The translations under genes and the position numbers were made by a program. From positions 96,722,839 through 96,786,838 of the forward strand of contig CM041778.1 in the NCBI GenBank assembly GCA_023374045.1: a stretch of 64,000 nt of DNA, in the 5' to 3' direction. The DNA is from Limonium bicolor (taxonomy: Eukaryota; Streptophyta; Magnoliopsida; Caryophyllales; Plumbaginaceae). The notes beneath the pieces were generated by a model, which saw only the letters and a list, made by a program, of their open reading frames with translations, had not been told where the DNA came from and searched no databases. Within the stretch, counting starts at the first letter, position 1; every line of letters begins with the position of its first letter. This document shows, piece after piece, positions 1 to 13,575 of the stretch.

Positions 1-683
1 GCTCCCGATCCGCTTGCCCTGGTATCTTGGGAGATCCTTTCCACGACGTTTACCGTAGTGATGGCGCTCGCCCCCGGCAGTGCCTATCACTAACGCTTGG
101 TCATTAGTAAGGAAGGTAAGGTATTTAATTTCTGTTAACACTATAAGGGTAAGATTTTATACTTTCAGTATGAAGTCGCTTAGGCGGACTATTAGGCTTG
201 CTAGCCTCTTCCCGTTATTCGGGGATTTATGTTTTTAAACAGTATGGTACACATTGGGTTGTGGCAGGAGGGGTACTGTCGGCCGAAGTCCATACTGGAC
301 TTCCACATGAAAGTGGACTGTCGCCAATGTACTCACGACGTTCGTATGTCCCTCCTAACTGAGCTCTCAGCTGGTCCATAACGGGAGTAATATTCCCGGG
401 CCTTTATGCCCCTGGCCAACTTCTTGGCCCGTATCACCACTAGACATCGGTATTACCGTTCGTCTTCTCGTTACTCGATAACTCGTCACATTACAGTTAA
501 ACACGTCTATGTGCCTCAGGGCTAACACTCGCAAGCCCAAGGCTTTGCTAACACATAATTTCATTTAAGCGAAGACGTTCCGTACCTCACAAACGTTTCC
601 CGTAATTCCCAAATCCTAGGCTCATTGTCTTAAATCCTATTATCTCTCGTCATCAGAGCGGTACTCCGCTCTGATACCACTTT
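1..683 (-). mobile_element. Element A: 5' internal remnant (leader region, no intact gag)
   Basis: This is the part of a minus-strand Ty3/gypsy-like element lying between its 5' LTR (which begins at 684) and the window edge. It aligns by eye, with substitutions and indels, to 14985-15640 of element C: shared blocks include the CTGAGCTCTCAGCTGGTCC stretch near 360 and the TCGGTATxACCGTTCGTCTTCTC stretch near 446. A short minus-strand reading frame at 367-564 shares the run RRRTVIPxSSG with the C counterpart at 15207-15458. That could be a decayed gag N-terminus or a conserved leader. I do not recognise it as a known protein and see no zinc knuckle. The rest of this element lies outside the window. 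Confidence 0.7.
668..679 (-). promoter_or_regulatory. Primer-binding site of element A (initiator Met tRNA type)
   Basis: The minus strand reads TGGTATCAGAGC five bases inside the LTR end (...GTTACA). This is the usual plant Ty3/gypsy site complementary to the 3' end of initiator tRNA-Met. It lies in a 10-bp inverted repeat (652-675, arms ATCAGAGCGG and CCGCTCTGAT, loop TACT). Confidence 0.9.
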
Positions 684-792
684 TGTAACACCCCACTCAT
701 AATCAAGTAATAATCACTCACGTAGCATTATTTAATACCGTCTCACAGCAGAAGTCTCATAGTAAAATATCTCACTCGGGTGTCACATGTCA

Positions 793-812
793 TTACTCGC
801 CCATACGAGTAA
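793..812 (-). repeat. U5 hairpin of LTR A
   Basis: Inverted repeat TTACTCG / CGAGTAA around loop CCCATA, about 110 bp inside the LTR end. Counterparts with different stem sequence but a similar loop occur in the other LTRs at 15753, 17709, 28072, 35613, 46354 and 55075. Confidence 0.6.
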
Positions 813-3800
813 AGAAGCAGAAACAAACTTATAAGAAACAACAGTAGTAATAAATACATAACCGTAGTGATAACGAGATACTAGCTTATACATCAATCTA
901 AACCAAATATAATTTAAACGACAAGTGAGCATCTAGGTTTTCCCGACTGTATACAACATTGCTAATACTTAAACTAATGATCATCCTAATACATTGTGAG
1001 ATCACGTACAGTAATTAATTTCCTAGCTACCGGGTCCCGCTCTTCGGCTTCCGTGGTATTCGTCACCTGCAGCAATGCCATAAAGGCTCAGCGATAAACG
1101 CTGAGTATGCCGAGCCTGGACCCTATTGGTCACTTAATAGTCAAGGTCGCCATTATTAAGTTCGTTACATGCTTTACCAGTGTACAGGTATATAAAGCTG
1201 TAAATACATAAATGGCGGTAAACGAAATAGTTAACACAAGCACTACAATCCACACACACAACCATATAAACACAAGCATACAATCATATCAACGATAAGC
1301 ATAAAGCCGTTAGTAACGGTCATCCATACCAACCTCACATACGGCCCCCCAGGCCCTCACATAACTTACACATTTTGTTCCGTTAGCACTATCGGGCGTC
1401 AGTTAGGACAACCAATAACCTCACTTGGACAGTAGTCCCATGCACAACGAGGTGCCCATTCACTTAGCCTTTTTAAAAGCGTCCATATATTGCCTTTTTA
1501 AAGGCGCCCATGTTATCACCATACCTCTCGATCTATCTAGGCTCGATCAGGTTAAACTAGAGTAAACCCAATGCGGGTTAACTCAAGAGATTTCTACGCG
1601 CGACCAGTAGTCAATGACTAACTGGATTAAGGTAACCATCACTTTTAACCACACTCCACTGTTGACTTAGTTAGTCGTTTTAAACCGTTACATTTTTAAA
1701 TGTAGAGAATCATCACTTATTTGTTGGCTGTCCTACGGGTCTTACGCATGCCTAGAATCATTCTAGGTAGCGTTCATGTTCGAGTTAAAGCTCTAGAGAT
1801 CGACAATGTCGTATCCCGTCCCTAAGTATTTTTACTTAGGTTAGTATACATATACAATCATAGTATTAAGTGTGTTACATCCATTAACAACAATCACATC
1901 ACATTAAACGCATATGTGTTTTATATAAGTCGATCTATAGTCGACGTAGTATTAGTCACGTAGGACGTTCGCGCATAATTAAATAATGCGGAAAGATAAC
2001 CAATTAACATCTCATAACACACATCCATACACACATACATACATGCATCACACTCTTATACAACACACATATCCGAGCCCGAGGAAGTCCTCAGGACATC
2101 TCGGATCAGATCCCTTTACATACCGTTCACCAATGACCTAGGTTGCGCAGTAGACCACTAGCTCGTCAAGAGCCTTCGTCGGTGATACGGTCTAAATATC
2201 AAACACAACATAAGTCAATCCACATGACCTATTTAAGTTCGGTAAATCCGAACAGCACAAGTAACCCCGACACTGCATCCCCGGATTTCAACTGTTATTT
2301 ATTGAAGTACCGTTATACGAGACTCGTTACTCGTAGTACGTATTACTTACCAACATCCGGGTTTATTTAAATGAGTCGGTTAAAAAGGCGCTTTAGTTAT
2401 AGCGTATTCAATTGTTAGGATTTATTCCTAATAATTACGAGTATACGAACAAATATTCACGTTTATACTCAGGTATTAAGTTTAACCGTTTCGGTTAGGC
2501 ATACGAATACACCATTATAATATATAGTTGCATGTATTCATGCAACGTTAATTTACATAGCAATTTATGCTTATGCACTAATATTTTTATGTATTATTAT
2601 TTTAAAAAACCATTTAATATTGTACCATGTATTATACCTCTCATTATTCATCTTATAAACTTATAATTATAAGACTTATAGCATATATTTATACTAATGT
2701 CCGCATAACACTTGTCATTTATCACTCCATGACATTAAAACCATATTGTATACTCTTGGTATATGGTCTCGGTTTTTACATATATGTGTATATATGTGTT
2801 GTGTTTTAATTTGATTTAGTCATATAATATGTAGTTGCATGTATGCATACACTATATTATATAGTTCCCAACTTTACCACATAATTAATGTGCATATATA
2901 TTTTAACATATGCTTGCGCTACCACATTTATGCCCACCTATACATTAATACTTCTGATTTATACACTTATATTGTGTCTTATATTATGTGTCACATTATT
3001 ATCATCTTATGTAAGATGATGACTTCCATTTGTTGCATTATTTAATGCATTCATATTAAGACTTTATCTAATGTTATGTAACATTCCATTACATGTGTTA
3101 TATAATTTCCTAAGGTTTATTTTACACTAACCTTATTTTATAAATTCTACCTTCTCATTATTGTCACATTATTTCATGTGAGTATTATTAATGATAATTG
3201 TTCATTTAATCCCATTAATACAATATAATATCTACAGTATTATATCATTGTAAACCATATTTTATAATTTCATCCTTGAATGTTATATATATGCGGTTAT
3301 GGCATATAGTTTTATAAACTATGTTTTGACCACATAAACTTATACAATGTTACATTAATATCTTATACTATATGATATGATATTTTTATCTCATTAATAA
3401 TAGTGTGTTTGAAACTATATTTAATTGGCTTAAAGGCATACATATATATATTTCCATTTATTATTTTCTATATTCACATAGTCTTCATTAATTACAATAT
3501 AACCACACATTTTTTTACCATGTTATAAATATCATGTTTTATGATATTTAAAACCTGTAACACATTATAACCTATAGTTTTATAACACTTTCATATAATT
3601 TCCGAAAAGGCATATATGTTGCATTTCATTTTCATTCCAAACACCCCACACTTTATAATTATTACAATTACACCACTTATTTTATAACATATTATATACA
3701 CCATATGTTATATCATTTAAACTTTATAATTTGTGTATTATATAGTTTTAAAATTCGAGAATTACAACAGACCATAGGTTCTGTTTTTGTTTTAATTTTC

Positions 3801-5977
3801 ACTTTACATATTTACACCTTTACCACAAATCTTATAATATCTTTACATAACACATATTATACCATCCAACATATGCTAATTATAACATATTGTTTATGAT
3901 ATGTTTACATTTTTTTCCAACATTACCGAACGGACCATAGGTCTGTTTGGGTTTAGTATCCAGCACCATATATTTTCTTTACTATCTCCTCTTACCCCAC
4001 ATATTATATAATGTTACATATAGTTTATATTATATGGTTTTAACCTTTATTATTTACATAACCTATTTTTTTATATTGTTTATTTCAAAACAGACCACGT
4101 GCGGTTTTTAATTCTGTTCCGCGCCCCAAAAATTTCCTTATTTACATATTGACCCCACTTTATAATATAATTTCAATTTGTCACTAAAACCATATATTAT
4201 ACACTTTTATTTTATAAATCAGTTATATAACTCCAAAAATTCCCAAACTTTATATTAATGATATAAATCTTATATTAACCATACTAACCCATTATTTTTG
4301 GTATTTACCATTTATACCCCATAGTTTTTATAAATTTTGTTATTAACCCATGATTTTAATATAGGTCATATTTAAATCACTTATGTAATTAACTTGGTCA
4401 AGGCACCTAGTATGGCCAAGGTTGACCTATTTTATTACTGGTTTGACCAAGAGTCTACCTATTTACGGTTTTGACCCAACATTACCAAAATTTACATTTG
4501 ACCCCAATTTGTAAAACTTTTTAAAATTTATTTTATAACCTTTTATTATATGGTTTGCGGCTATATTTTTATTTAGCCTCCTAAATTTGTTTTAATTACA
4601 AATCAACCCCAACGTTCATTTCGGTAAAATTGATTTAATCCTAAACTTTGGTTTAAACTTAATAAACATAAGATTGCATAGCCTAAAAATACATGGCTTG
4701 TTCAACCTTAATATATAATATAAATTACTTATAAATGTCATTATAGCTTACGGTTTGGTATATATTGTAACAATATTTTATAATTGTGTTTAAAATCATT
4801 TAATTAATTTTTATGACTTATACGTCACATAAACATTAGGTTAACTTACTAAAAAGGTTTTACCACATTGTAATATATAGTTGGTTAAATATAGCCATAA
4901 AGCTCTCGGTTATGTTACCTTGCCTAATATATTTTATAAATTATTTTGACCCCTTATTCCATAGGTCCTTCACTACTACTAACCAAAAAGTAATAAATTG
5001 TTTTACACATAGTTAGGTCCAATGAACCCATATAGTTTTGGTTCAAAAGCCTATTAGAGCTCCTCGTTTAGTTACTGCCTATATAATTTTATAAATTATG
5101 ACCCACCTATACCCACTTAATTGACTACATCTCACCTGTCAATAGCCATTAATCACCAACTTCATTAAATTAGTTACATCACTCTACTTAATCTACATTT
5201 AAGCTCCCATGTGTTATCCAGTTTAACCTTACTTAATACATCGGTATAAAACTTATATTATACATAATTAGTACACTTACTTGTTTAATTTACATACCAA
5301 TCGCATCAACCTTCTCCTCAAGCTCACGGCTACATACTACTACACTAGGGTAGTTTTTAACTAAAACCTAGTTCATATGCACACTTAATTTACATGTCTT
5401 AAGGTAGTAATTACCTTAATTTGATAACTTTCTTACACGCTTATTCTTCCCTTTGGCAGAATTTTGTTCCTTGTTCCAGTAGTCAGCGACATCATATACA
5501 TACCAATAAAAGATGGGTGTTTAGTCATCTTACATTAAGGTAATTAAGTTATAACATATGCTTGTAAATGTCATGTTTTCACCTTACTATAGTAAGGCTG
5601 GTAGGGGTGTATTTGTGCCTGAAATTTAGAGCATAATAAGATGTTTAATACACTATCTAACTATAGTATACAACCGGTAATATAAGATAGGGAAAGGTTA
5701 ATAATTTACCATGTTTTAAATGACTTTACACTAGGCTTAATAACACCATAAGATGCAGCACATGAAGGTGACATCTTCACTGAATGTCTATGTAAAGCAA
5801 GAAGGAAATAAGCTGGAGAAACTTACAATTACCAACCGGAACTTAAGAGAAGAGGGACTTGAGTTTAAATCCCCATTTTCCTTAGGAAGAACTGTCCTCC
5901 TCCTCTGATTTTTCCACCGAGAACATGTTTAAACTGAAGAAAAAAAAAACTTGGAGAAGTGAAGGAAAAAAACGGCA

Positions 5978-5982
5978 ATAAG
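5978..5982. repeat. Target-site duplication of solo LTR B, left copy
   Basis: ATAAG directly before the TGTAACACCCC start of LTR B. The same five bases follow its end at 12283-12287. Confidence 0.85.
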
Positions 5983-6699
5983 TGTAACACCCCGAATCAC
6001 AACAACAATAAAACGACGCGCCTAAGTTGCAGTAGAAGTCTACGCAGCGGTTTCGAACTCTATTCGGGTGCTACAGACGCCACCACCCACGTGTTGACAG
6101 ACCACATTACTAACACCAAGTTACGGTCTGAATGACTGGAAGTCCAACCTTAACGAAAATCCAAATACAATATAAGTACAACCAAGTACCGACGCAGCTA
6201 CAGTTTAGTTACAAACTTAACACAAACATAACTCATACATAAGAAAGCATACTACTTAAAGTCTTGCCATGTGGACTACCCCTATGATAGTCACCCTTGC
6301 CTACTCTCCGTTATCGTCTGGCACAAGACCTGAAAAAATTGGGTGTGAAGGACTCAGCAAACAACGCTGAGTATGAACGTGTGAAGCCCGCATGTTACCG
6401 GGCCCACGACTAATTGGTCGAATATTATTAAGTCCATTTTACATGCTATGATAAAGCAGTAAAGCACACATCAGTACATCATGATATCTTAACACACTCA
6501 TCGGTAGCATAGCAATATCAGCAAGCAACCAAGCACATCTTGCAAGTAGCACAGCAATTCAATAAGCCCCAAGCACGTAACTCATCACAACAAGCTGCTA
6601 ATGTAGCAGCAACAGTCAAGTACATAATACAAAGTGGCGTAGGTATATTATACCGTCGATCCTCACTATGGGATCATTCGAGATTTCGTACTGTTTTCT

Positions 6700-6960
6700 T
6701 GTTCTCATTCCACATGTTTTCCTTTCTTTCCTTGCACCGAGTCAGGGGATATAAGTTAGATCCCGAGACTTTGCTATGTAGGTGCTATTATTCCTTGTTT
6801 CTTAAGGATCACATTTGTGACTTTCTCTTGTTTGTTTGGTCTCATTACACAAGTTTTCCTTTATTCTCTGGCACCGAGTCAGGGGATATAGATTAGATCC
6901 CGAGACATCATTATGTAGGTGCTAATCGTTCCTTGTTTCTTTAAGGATTATTTTGTGAAT
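6700..6960. repeat. Tandem duplication, period about 133 bp, in LTR B
   Basis: ACCGAGTCAGGGGATATA, then TTAGATCCCGAGAC and TATGTAGGTGCTA, and then a CCTTGTTTCTT stretch, occur twice, near 6738 and 6872. Each unit has GGGAT facing ATCCC, giving a short hairpin. Confidence 0.75.
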
Positions 6961-6997
6961 TCTTTTATCACCGCACTTGGAGGCCGTCGCCTCCATA

Positions 6998-7150
6998 GCT
7001 AATCCCTCATTCCCGCGTCATGCGCCGAGAAAGAGCGGAGTCGCCTCTTGACTCCAGATAAGCTCCCCAATTTGTCCTCCCCCATTCCCGACGTCATGCG
7101 TCGAGAAAGCGGATTGCCTCTAGACCCAGGATGTGCTCCACACAGAAGGG
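6998..7150. repeat. Tandem duplication, period about 74 bp, in LTR B
   Basis: CATTCCCG(A)CGTCATGCG followed by CGAGAAAG and a GCCTC block occur near 7009 and 7083. The period is close to the 72-bp period of the hairpin arrays in other LTRs, but the sequence is different. Confidence 0.6.
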
Positions 7151-7261
7151 CCAAGGATCTGATGCGATACCAACTCCCAAATATTCCATACCGCTCGGCC
7201 CGAGATGTCGTCTTCCCGGGTATCCTCATGTTCCACCAGTTGGTACTTTTCATTTCATTAT

Positions 7262-7465
7262 CATTATAATCTCGACACCATAGTGGGTGTCTTAGGCGGT
7301 CCTCTAAAGTTAGAGAGGATTTGTCTCTTCGTATAGTTCTTTTGTTTTGTTTACGTGGTTCGTCATGTCTCACCCAAGGAGACTTGCTCTTCATTATCAT
7401 TATGATAGACACCATAGTGGGTGTCATGGTAGTCCTCAATGGTTTAGAGAGGATTCCCCTTTAGA
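7262..7465. repeat. Tandem duplication, period about 135 bp, in LTR B
   Basis: ACACCATAGTGGGTGTC, then GGTAGTCCTC or GGCGGTCCTC, and then TTAGAGAGGAT occur twice, starting near 7276 and 7410. ACACC facing GGTGT makes a hairpin in each copy. Confidence 0.7.
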
Positions 7466-8689
7466 GTTTTTTTTGTTTTCATAAATCGTAGTAGTTCGTC
7501 TCAAGGTCCATAAACGAGAAAGGACTAAACTACTGTGTGCGCGCAATGATATATACAACAGTGATATAGAAATCATACAACATGATAAACAAGCAATCTA
7601 GTTTCATGCTTTGATCTTATGTCATTTTCACACACACAGGCACACAGCACACAAGCCGTGTACACGGCAACATACGAACCACACATTCCATACCTTATAA
7701 TATCCGATGTTGACACTCGCACTAGGGTTCCCCGCCGCGTTACGTGACCCTCCTATAAATTGTCCAGAGCGGGTTAGTTGGTTTGGTAAGCGTGGGTTCG
7801 TCTAGTATAACTTTGACCAGGTCATATCTGGCATAATACCGTGTTGTCGGACTTTGAGTTATAATTGGAACTTTACTACTGCGTTATTCGAAGTTTAGTG
7901 TCTTCATGTAATCACTTTTATACAGGTCCGGTTTAATTACTTCGAACCATAAACGGTCCCATTTACGCGCCATTGTATTCGGGACAATTACACCCTGGTT
8001 TCTTGATATGTACATTACATCAAGTCCAGTTTACGTTGAACTAGTCTCACCTCTCACTATGCATGCATTACCTGTTACGAATCTATGGTTATCCTAATAA
8101 CATAACGTTTACATCGTCGTTGTACAAGTTGACTAAAGTACTCCCTCTACTACCTAAGCATGTTAGCCATGTTCTAAATCCATGTTTAGACCAAAACACC
8201 CGATTACTACCCTGGAATTTTATTACAAAAGCCACGGTTTCAGTAAACCGAAATAGCAGTCCGTACGTACTTCCTTTCCATCATCTCTTTTAATGTATTA
8301 ATTAATTCCTATCCTTCCTAAGTACAGTCAAACCTAATTAAGTGCTTTAGTTTGGTTTTAATTTCGTTAACAAGCCAGCACAACACTTCCAACATTTCTG
8401 TAATTCAGTTACACAGAAACAACCAGCCACCAAAATCTGAAAACAGCTTCTGTTTGTTTGGTTTTTCTTTCTTTGTTAACCGTCTTCTAATCTGCCAATT
8501 GATTATGCCAATTTAGATAACTGTATTAGCACTGTGTTGAGCTTATCATTCACCAACACCACCCTCTTTAATCATCTGTATCATAGTTATACTGAGGCAA
8601 CCGTTGCAAAGTTCTGATGACACACTTATATACCTCTTCTTGACTCTTGCCTTTAGTTGGTAAACTTAACTTATAATTTCCTCCAGGTT

Positions 8690-9600
8690 GTTTATTCCCC
8701 TAGCTAAGTGTGTTAACAAGGCTTTAAACTTCGAGCCTAACCTAAGACCCAGCTGTTAACACTTTTAGAAGTTTATTTTACAGAAATCCAAGAGTTGCAG
8801 AAATCTGCAGCGCTAGAACTTGGTGCTCCCTCTTAAATCCCTTGCTAAGGTTTTCTAATCCGTCTCCATCTACTTCCCACATATCTCCACACTTGGTTAA
8901 GTGTTCCAGCAACAGATTACACTCCAAAATGAAAACAAGCTAAGCGACTATAATCACTCACACCGCTGTATTGCATACACCGAATAGGAAAAGAATTGAA
9001 AAACTGAAACAAAAACTGGCATACCCTTGACTTCCTTCTACTTATACTCAATTCAGGCCCTCAATTGCCCCCCAACCTGATTGCCTAGTTCTCCCAAAAG
9101 TTTACAGCTTAACTTATGTGGTCTATTAGGTTCCAAACTCTTCATTAAGCCACCCCAACATTCTGGACCTATCTGCAGTTTCAGTTATGCTGAAAACTGA
9201 TAATACCGGAAATAAAACAGCAACATAGCATTAGGATCTTCACTTCTATGTTTTTTTTCTGTTCCTCACTTTGATTTCCAGTTTTCCTCAAATGGCTTAG
9301 CTTCTTCATTACGTGTATTAGGAAGGACTGAACTTAGAAACCTCTCAACCCAGACTGTTACTACTCCTGAAGGTTTATTTTACAGGAAAGACAAGGAAGG
9401 TAGAAAACTGAACTATGTTTCTGCACCCTATTTCTTCCTCCTCTGTATAATGTGTTACACATTTCCTCCAACATCCCACGGTTTATCCCTACTTAGCTAA
9501 GTGTATTATCAGGTTTTAAATGCTGAAATAGACCCAAAACAAAACTGTTACAGCTACTGAGAGATCTTAATACTGGAGTTTGTAAAACTGGGCAGAACGT
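8690..9600. repeat. Degenerate repeat units in LTR B
   Basis: At least three diverged units follow one order: an (A)AGTGT(G/A)TTA block, a block with AACTGTTA or GCTGTTA, then GAAGTTTATTTTACAG or a similar string. They lie near 8700-8800, 9310-9400 and 9490-9590. Boundaries are uncertain, and no coding potential is seen. Confidence 0.45.
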
Positions 9601-10218
9601 GGGAAGGAAGTTGATATCTCTTTCCAGTTTTTTTCTTTTGTTTGTTCAGATTGGTTTTCCTCCTCAAAATAAACCCAAGCCAATACAGTTATTCCTACCG
9701 CAACATATTTATACTGACATTAAGAATTTCAGAAACTGAAGTCCCACTCTTGCATTCTTCTACTGTTATCTTCTACTTTAATCTCACTTTCTAGGCACTA
9801 AACAATTTTATAATTCTTTCAATCTGTGTGCAGATTCGGTTATGGCCTTAAGCAATGTTTTAGACTCAACCTCAAATTAACATCACCCTTAGACCCCTTC
9901 TGAAAATCATCCATACAGAAACGGCAAGTTGCCGAATTAAGTTCACTCCTGCACTAGTTCCTTAGCTAGTTCCATACGGAATTTTCTGAACTATTTAACT
10001 TGTGGTTTAATTGTAAGCAACTGGTACTCCTGTTACCTAATGCTTCAGACTTTACTAGCTACTGGCCCTAAGGCAGTTTTCCACACATATTCGACACAGG
10101 GAAAACACTCAGTTTCAATCCAGATGCATTCAATTTTCTGCTGTTACTAAAGTAGTTCACAACCAGATTTTTACTCAATCATTGTCACCAGTTTTTTTTT
10201 AAAACACTTACAACAGAA

Positions 10219-10630
10219 TTCTTTTTACACTTGAGCCACTCAGTTTTTAGGGTAGGAGTTTCGATATCAACTCAAGGTTTTCTGTTAGAGTTCTTTGTTG
10301 TTTTCTGTGTGTGTTGCCAGTACTCTCTTAACCTGATATTCACACGTACACATTAGACCCTCCAGGCATGTTTGTTTTTTTTTTTGTTACTTAACCTTAT
10401 TTTTCCTTGACCAGCACCCTAAACAATTTTCCAGCACACACACCGCTCCCAACACCAAATCATTTCTTAGTATAGTACACCGTCTAAACCGTTCAGACCA
10501 ACATAACCAGATTTGTCAGAACACATTCAAACAGAATTCTAATACCAGATCAAACTCAGTTTTAGAGTGGGAGTTTAGATTACAACCTTAAGGTTTTAGG
10601 TTGTTTTTTTTTCCTGGTAGCTCTTGATAC
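10219..10630. repeat. Diverged direct repeat, period about 315 bp, in LTR B
   Basis: GAATTCT, ACTCAGTTTT(T)AG, a GGGAGTTT-like string and AAGGTTTT recur in the same order near 10219 and 10535, separated by AT-rich spacer. Confidence 0.5.
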
Positions 10631-12282
10631 TCTTTGGTCTACTTTCACACTTGACAGAGACAAATGCCAAATCAGCTTGTTGTTCGTTTTAGATTAAAAC
10701 AGTAAGTGTTAGTTGGTAGGGTCCTCGGTAGAGTTTACCTTACTCAAGAGGGCTACTTCTTGGGTTTCTTCTCAGATTTTGATGGCGATTTGGCACAGGA
10801 ACTTTGCTTTACACCGGAATTCACTAGAGGGAAACTCCAAGTGGGTGTATTTGGTAGTGCTTAGAATCAAGAACAGAGGGCAAGGGAGTCTACAGCAGAG
10901 TGTGGCCTCACCTTAACACCATTTCCAGAACAGATCTGGGACGGGTTCCTTGAGGGTACTGGCCAAACCTTGAGGTGGTAACCCCAAGCTATACATGCAT
11001 GCAGAAAATCAGAGAGGTTTGAGCAAGAATTCCGGCAGGAATAGTACAGAAACGAGGAGAAGCTGAAGTAAAAACCTGCAGGGTAGTATTGACCTTACGC
11101 CAGAGTTAGAGGAGATTGGCGTGGGCCTGCTTGGGGGAAATTCTCAGTCCTCTTACGCTATACTTGCACAAGAAAGGAGTGGTTCTCTTGTTCCAAAACT
11201 TCCTGAGATCCCACCAGTAGAGTTGCATGCAAAGTGTTTGCGTGAACATGCAAGAGATTAGGGGGTTAAGTAAACTCTCGGGCAGAGCTGAGCAAAGGAT
11301 AGAAGAGAAAACAGAAATGAAAACATAAGAGCAACCCGGTAACATTACCTTACTATTTGAGCTCGTGGCGTTTCAGATCCACCAGGTGGGTAAAAACTCC
11401 AAGATTCGGCCATGCAGCATGGAGAACGAAGGTTTGAGTTTCGGATAGAAAACATAAGGGAGGAAAAGTTGAGCACTTAAGATCTTCAGGCACACAAACG
11501 GTGGAAGCAAGAGAGTAACTGGGCCACTGATTACCTTAGATTGCGCCAGTTTGCTCCCGATTGTTGAGGAACTGAAACGCATACTCCCTACACCAGTGGA
11601 CAGGGGAAATTCCAGAGTTTCGGGGCATACGAGAATCGAGTTGCATGTGGGATGGGTTGAGAGAAGCATTGCTAACTGGTCGTACACCGAAGTCACGAAC
11701 GTGGGAGCTTGTTCTCTGTATTTGCACCAGACGTGAGGCAATGGAAAGATGTGAAAAAAATTGAGTGGCTTTTACCAGTTGCAGGCGCATGCACTAACGA
11801 GAAGGAAGAGCACTGATTTCAATCGGGGGAAATAATTCGCATCGAGAGAATGGAAAGAGTAGAGTGGGATTTTAATCTCGACAGATATACACCCCGAAGA
11901 GAGGGATGCATCAGTTTACAAGTAGTAATGAAGGGCTGAGTGATTAGTTAAATGAGAGTTAATGAAGCTTGTAAAATTATCGGACATGGTAAGAAAGGGT
12001 GGGTTTTAATTTATTATTGTCCTTGTGGAGTTAAGTAGTACATAGGTATTCAGTTTAACATTTATGTCAGTGAATAAAGCGGTGAGCACAAATATGCCAA
12101 AACCCAAGAACGCTATTGCTTACATATATTACAATGTAACTTGCTATCACATTCACGGGCATATGGATGTCCCCTAGTATCATAGGTTATAATTTATAGC
12201 ATGATTATATTAACGTTCCGTTTATTTAAACACTCCTCATATGTATTCATGATTTATGTGTTGTAGTTGTTAGGGTATTTCA

Positions 12283-12287
12283 ATAAG
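12283..12287. repeat. Target-site duplication of solo LTR B, right copy
   Basis: ATAAG directly after the ...GTATTTCA end of LTR B, identical to 5978-5982. Confidence 0.85.
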
Positions 12288-13558
12288 GTAGTAGAAGATG
12301 CATATTTAATGCATGTTTTCACCTTTGTAAAACCTGCACTTTAATCCCCCATTATACTGAGCTTCCCATCCAAGAGTTCCCCTCATTTTAGCACCAAAAC
12401 AAGCTGGGTGAGAGGTTGGAAATGGGTGTTAGGTTACACCAATATCAAGAAGAGGAAAGAGGAAGAAGGTGGTGATTTTCATGTTTCACATGCTTACTAG
12501 AGCAAGAGAGATCATATCCATGAGGTGGCTGTTCTTCTCGGTTTGAAAGGATAAAAAAAACGAGAGGGTTTGAGCTGATAAAGATGACGGCTGGGATGGA
12601 AAAGGGAAAGGAGAAATCAAACTTATTTGTACGTAAGTTATACTACTTTAGTAATAGGTTAGAATATGGTAGCTTTGGGTGAGTCACCACAATACTAGAT
12701 ATTTTATAGTCTCAGCTGATAAGGGATAAGGATGGCTCCTAACACCACCGTAAGGGTTGCCAAGTGGAAAGAATGGACTTACTTTAATATATGTCATAAT
12801 AAGGTTTAATTTTTACTTTATTAAATAGGTAATCATTAGTCATATTTGTATATATTGTAACCGGCTATTAAGTGATAGGGAACTGCCAATTTGCGGAAAT
12901 TATATGGTCAAGGTCAAGAGGACGTGGTGACCATACATTATATTAAATTTAAATGTTATAATAGCACTATTCACCCCAAAATCACCCATTTTGATTTTAT
13001 TTGAAAACTTTGATTTGGACCTTATAAAATAGTCTATCATGACACATAATGTTATAAAGAATGTATATGGTCCTTAAAGTGGCATAAACCCATACTTTTG
13101 AAGTTATACACAAAAACGTGATTTAAGGTGTTTTAGTGCACATTTTGTGTTAAAGCTTGTTTTAAAGCTTGGTTTTCTTTGATAATGGTTTTAATATATC
13201 CATTACATGATTACTAAACTTAGGAATCAAATTTGGAATCAAACGAGGTCAAAAGACCTTTAAGATTTCTTATAGCATCTTTTTGCCCTAAGTGACTTTT
13301 AAGCATGTTAATGCTTGTTCTTTATGTTGTAGTTATTACAATGATTTTATTACGTTCATTAATGTGTTATAATGCTTAGGACAAAATTTTAGGTCCTAAG
13401 GAGTTCATTTAGTAATATATTTGCCCTAAACGGTCAAAAGGGTGCAATATGTGCTTCATGTTGACCATTGTTGTTTTTAAATTGATTTTAAGGCAGTTTA
13501 GGCCTTAATTTAATTGATTAAACATTTAATCAATGTTTAATTAATTAGGGGTATTTCA

Positions 13559-13575
13559 GTCTACCCCCCTTAAAA
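13559..13575 (-). promoter_or_regulatory. Polypurine tract of element C
   Basis: The minus strand reads TTTTTAAGGGGGGTAGAC, directly before the LTR start TGAAATACCCC. It is preceded by an inverted repeat at 13577-13593 (arms GACTTCG and CGAAGTC). Plus-strand DNA synthesis would start here. Confidence 0.85.

Larger units (their letters stand above)
5983..12282 (-). mobile_element. Solo LTR B (6.3 kb), inserted in LTR A
   Basis: It starts TGTAACACCCC and ends AGGGTATTTCA, and is flanked on both sides by ATAAG, with no internal region. That is what LTR-LTR recombination leaves behind. Its U5 end (CGCAGCGG, then CCACCCACGTG near 6086-6096) is closer to the LTRs of element D than to LTR A. It holds local tandem duplications at 6700-7500, degenerate repeats at 8690-9600 and 10219-10620, and several ACCTTA sites (minus-strand AAGGT donors) between 10736 and 11540. 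Short reading frames inside it (for example 10713-10916 and 11373-11741) match nothing I recognise and are treated as chance. Confidence 0.85.
684..13558 (-). mobile_element. Very long LTR (A type), split by solo LTR B; about 6.57 kb without the insert
   Basis: The LTR begins TGTAACACCCC at 684, directly after a primer-binding site, and ends GGGGTATTTCA at 13558, directly before a polypurine tract (13559-13575). Read on the minus strand it runs TGAAATACCCC...GGGGTGTTACA. Removing B and one copy of its target duplication (5983-12287) leaves about 6570 bp, long even for plant LTRs. 684-2350 is the U5-side part with short hairpins. About 2400-5700 is very AT-rich with no gene. 12288-13558 is the U3-side end. 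Because it has a primer site on one side and a PPT on the other, it is the middle LTR of an LTR-internal-LTR-internal tandem. Its U5 end resembles 15641-17200 and 35490-36900 by eye. Confidence 0.75.

Noticed and set aside
11373..11790. Overlapping minus-strand frames of 84-122 codons as a host gene
   Set aside because: They lie inside solo LTR B, no domain is recognisable, and an opposite-strand frame is equally open.
5983..13558. One LTR of 7.6 kb ending next to the PPT
   Set aside because: AGGGTATTTCA at 12282 followed by ATAAG matches the duplication before 5983, so B ends there and 12288-13558 belongs to LTR A.
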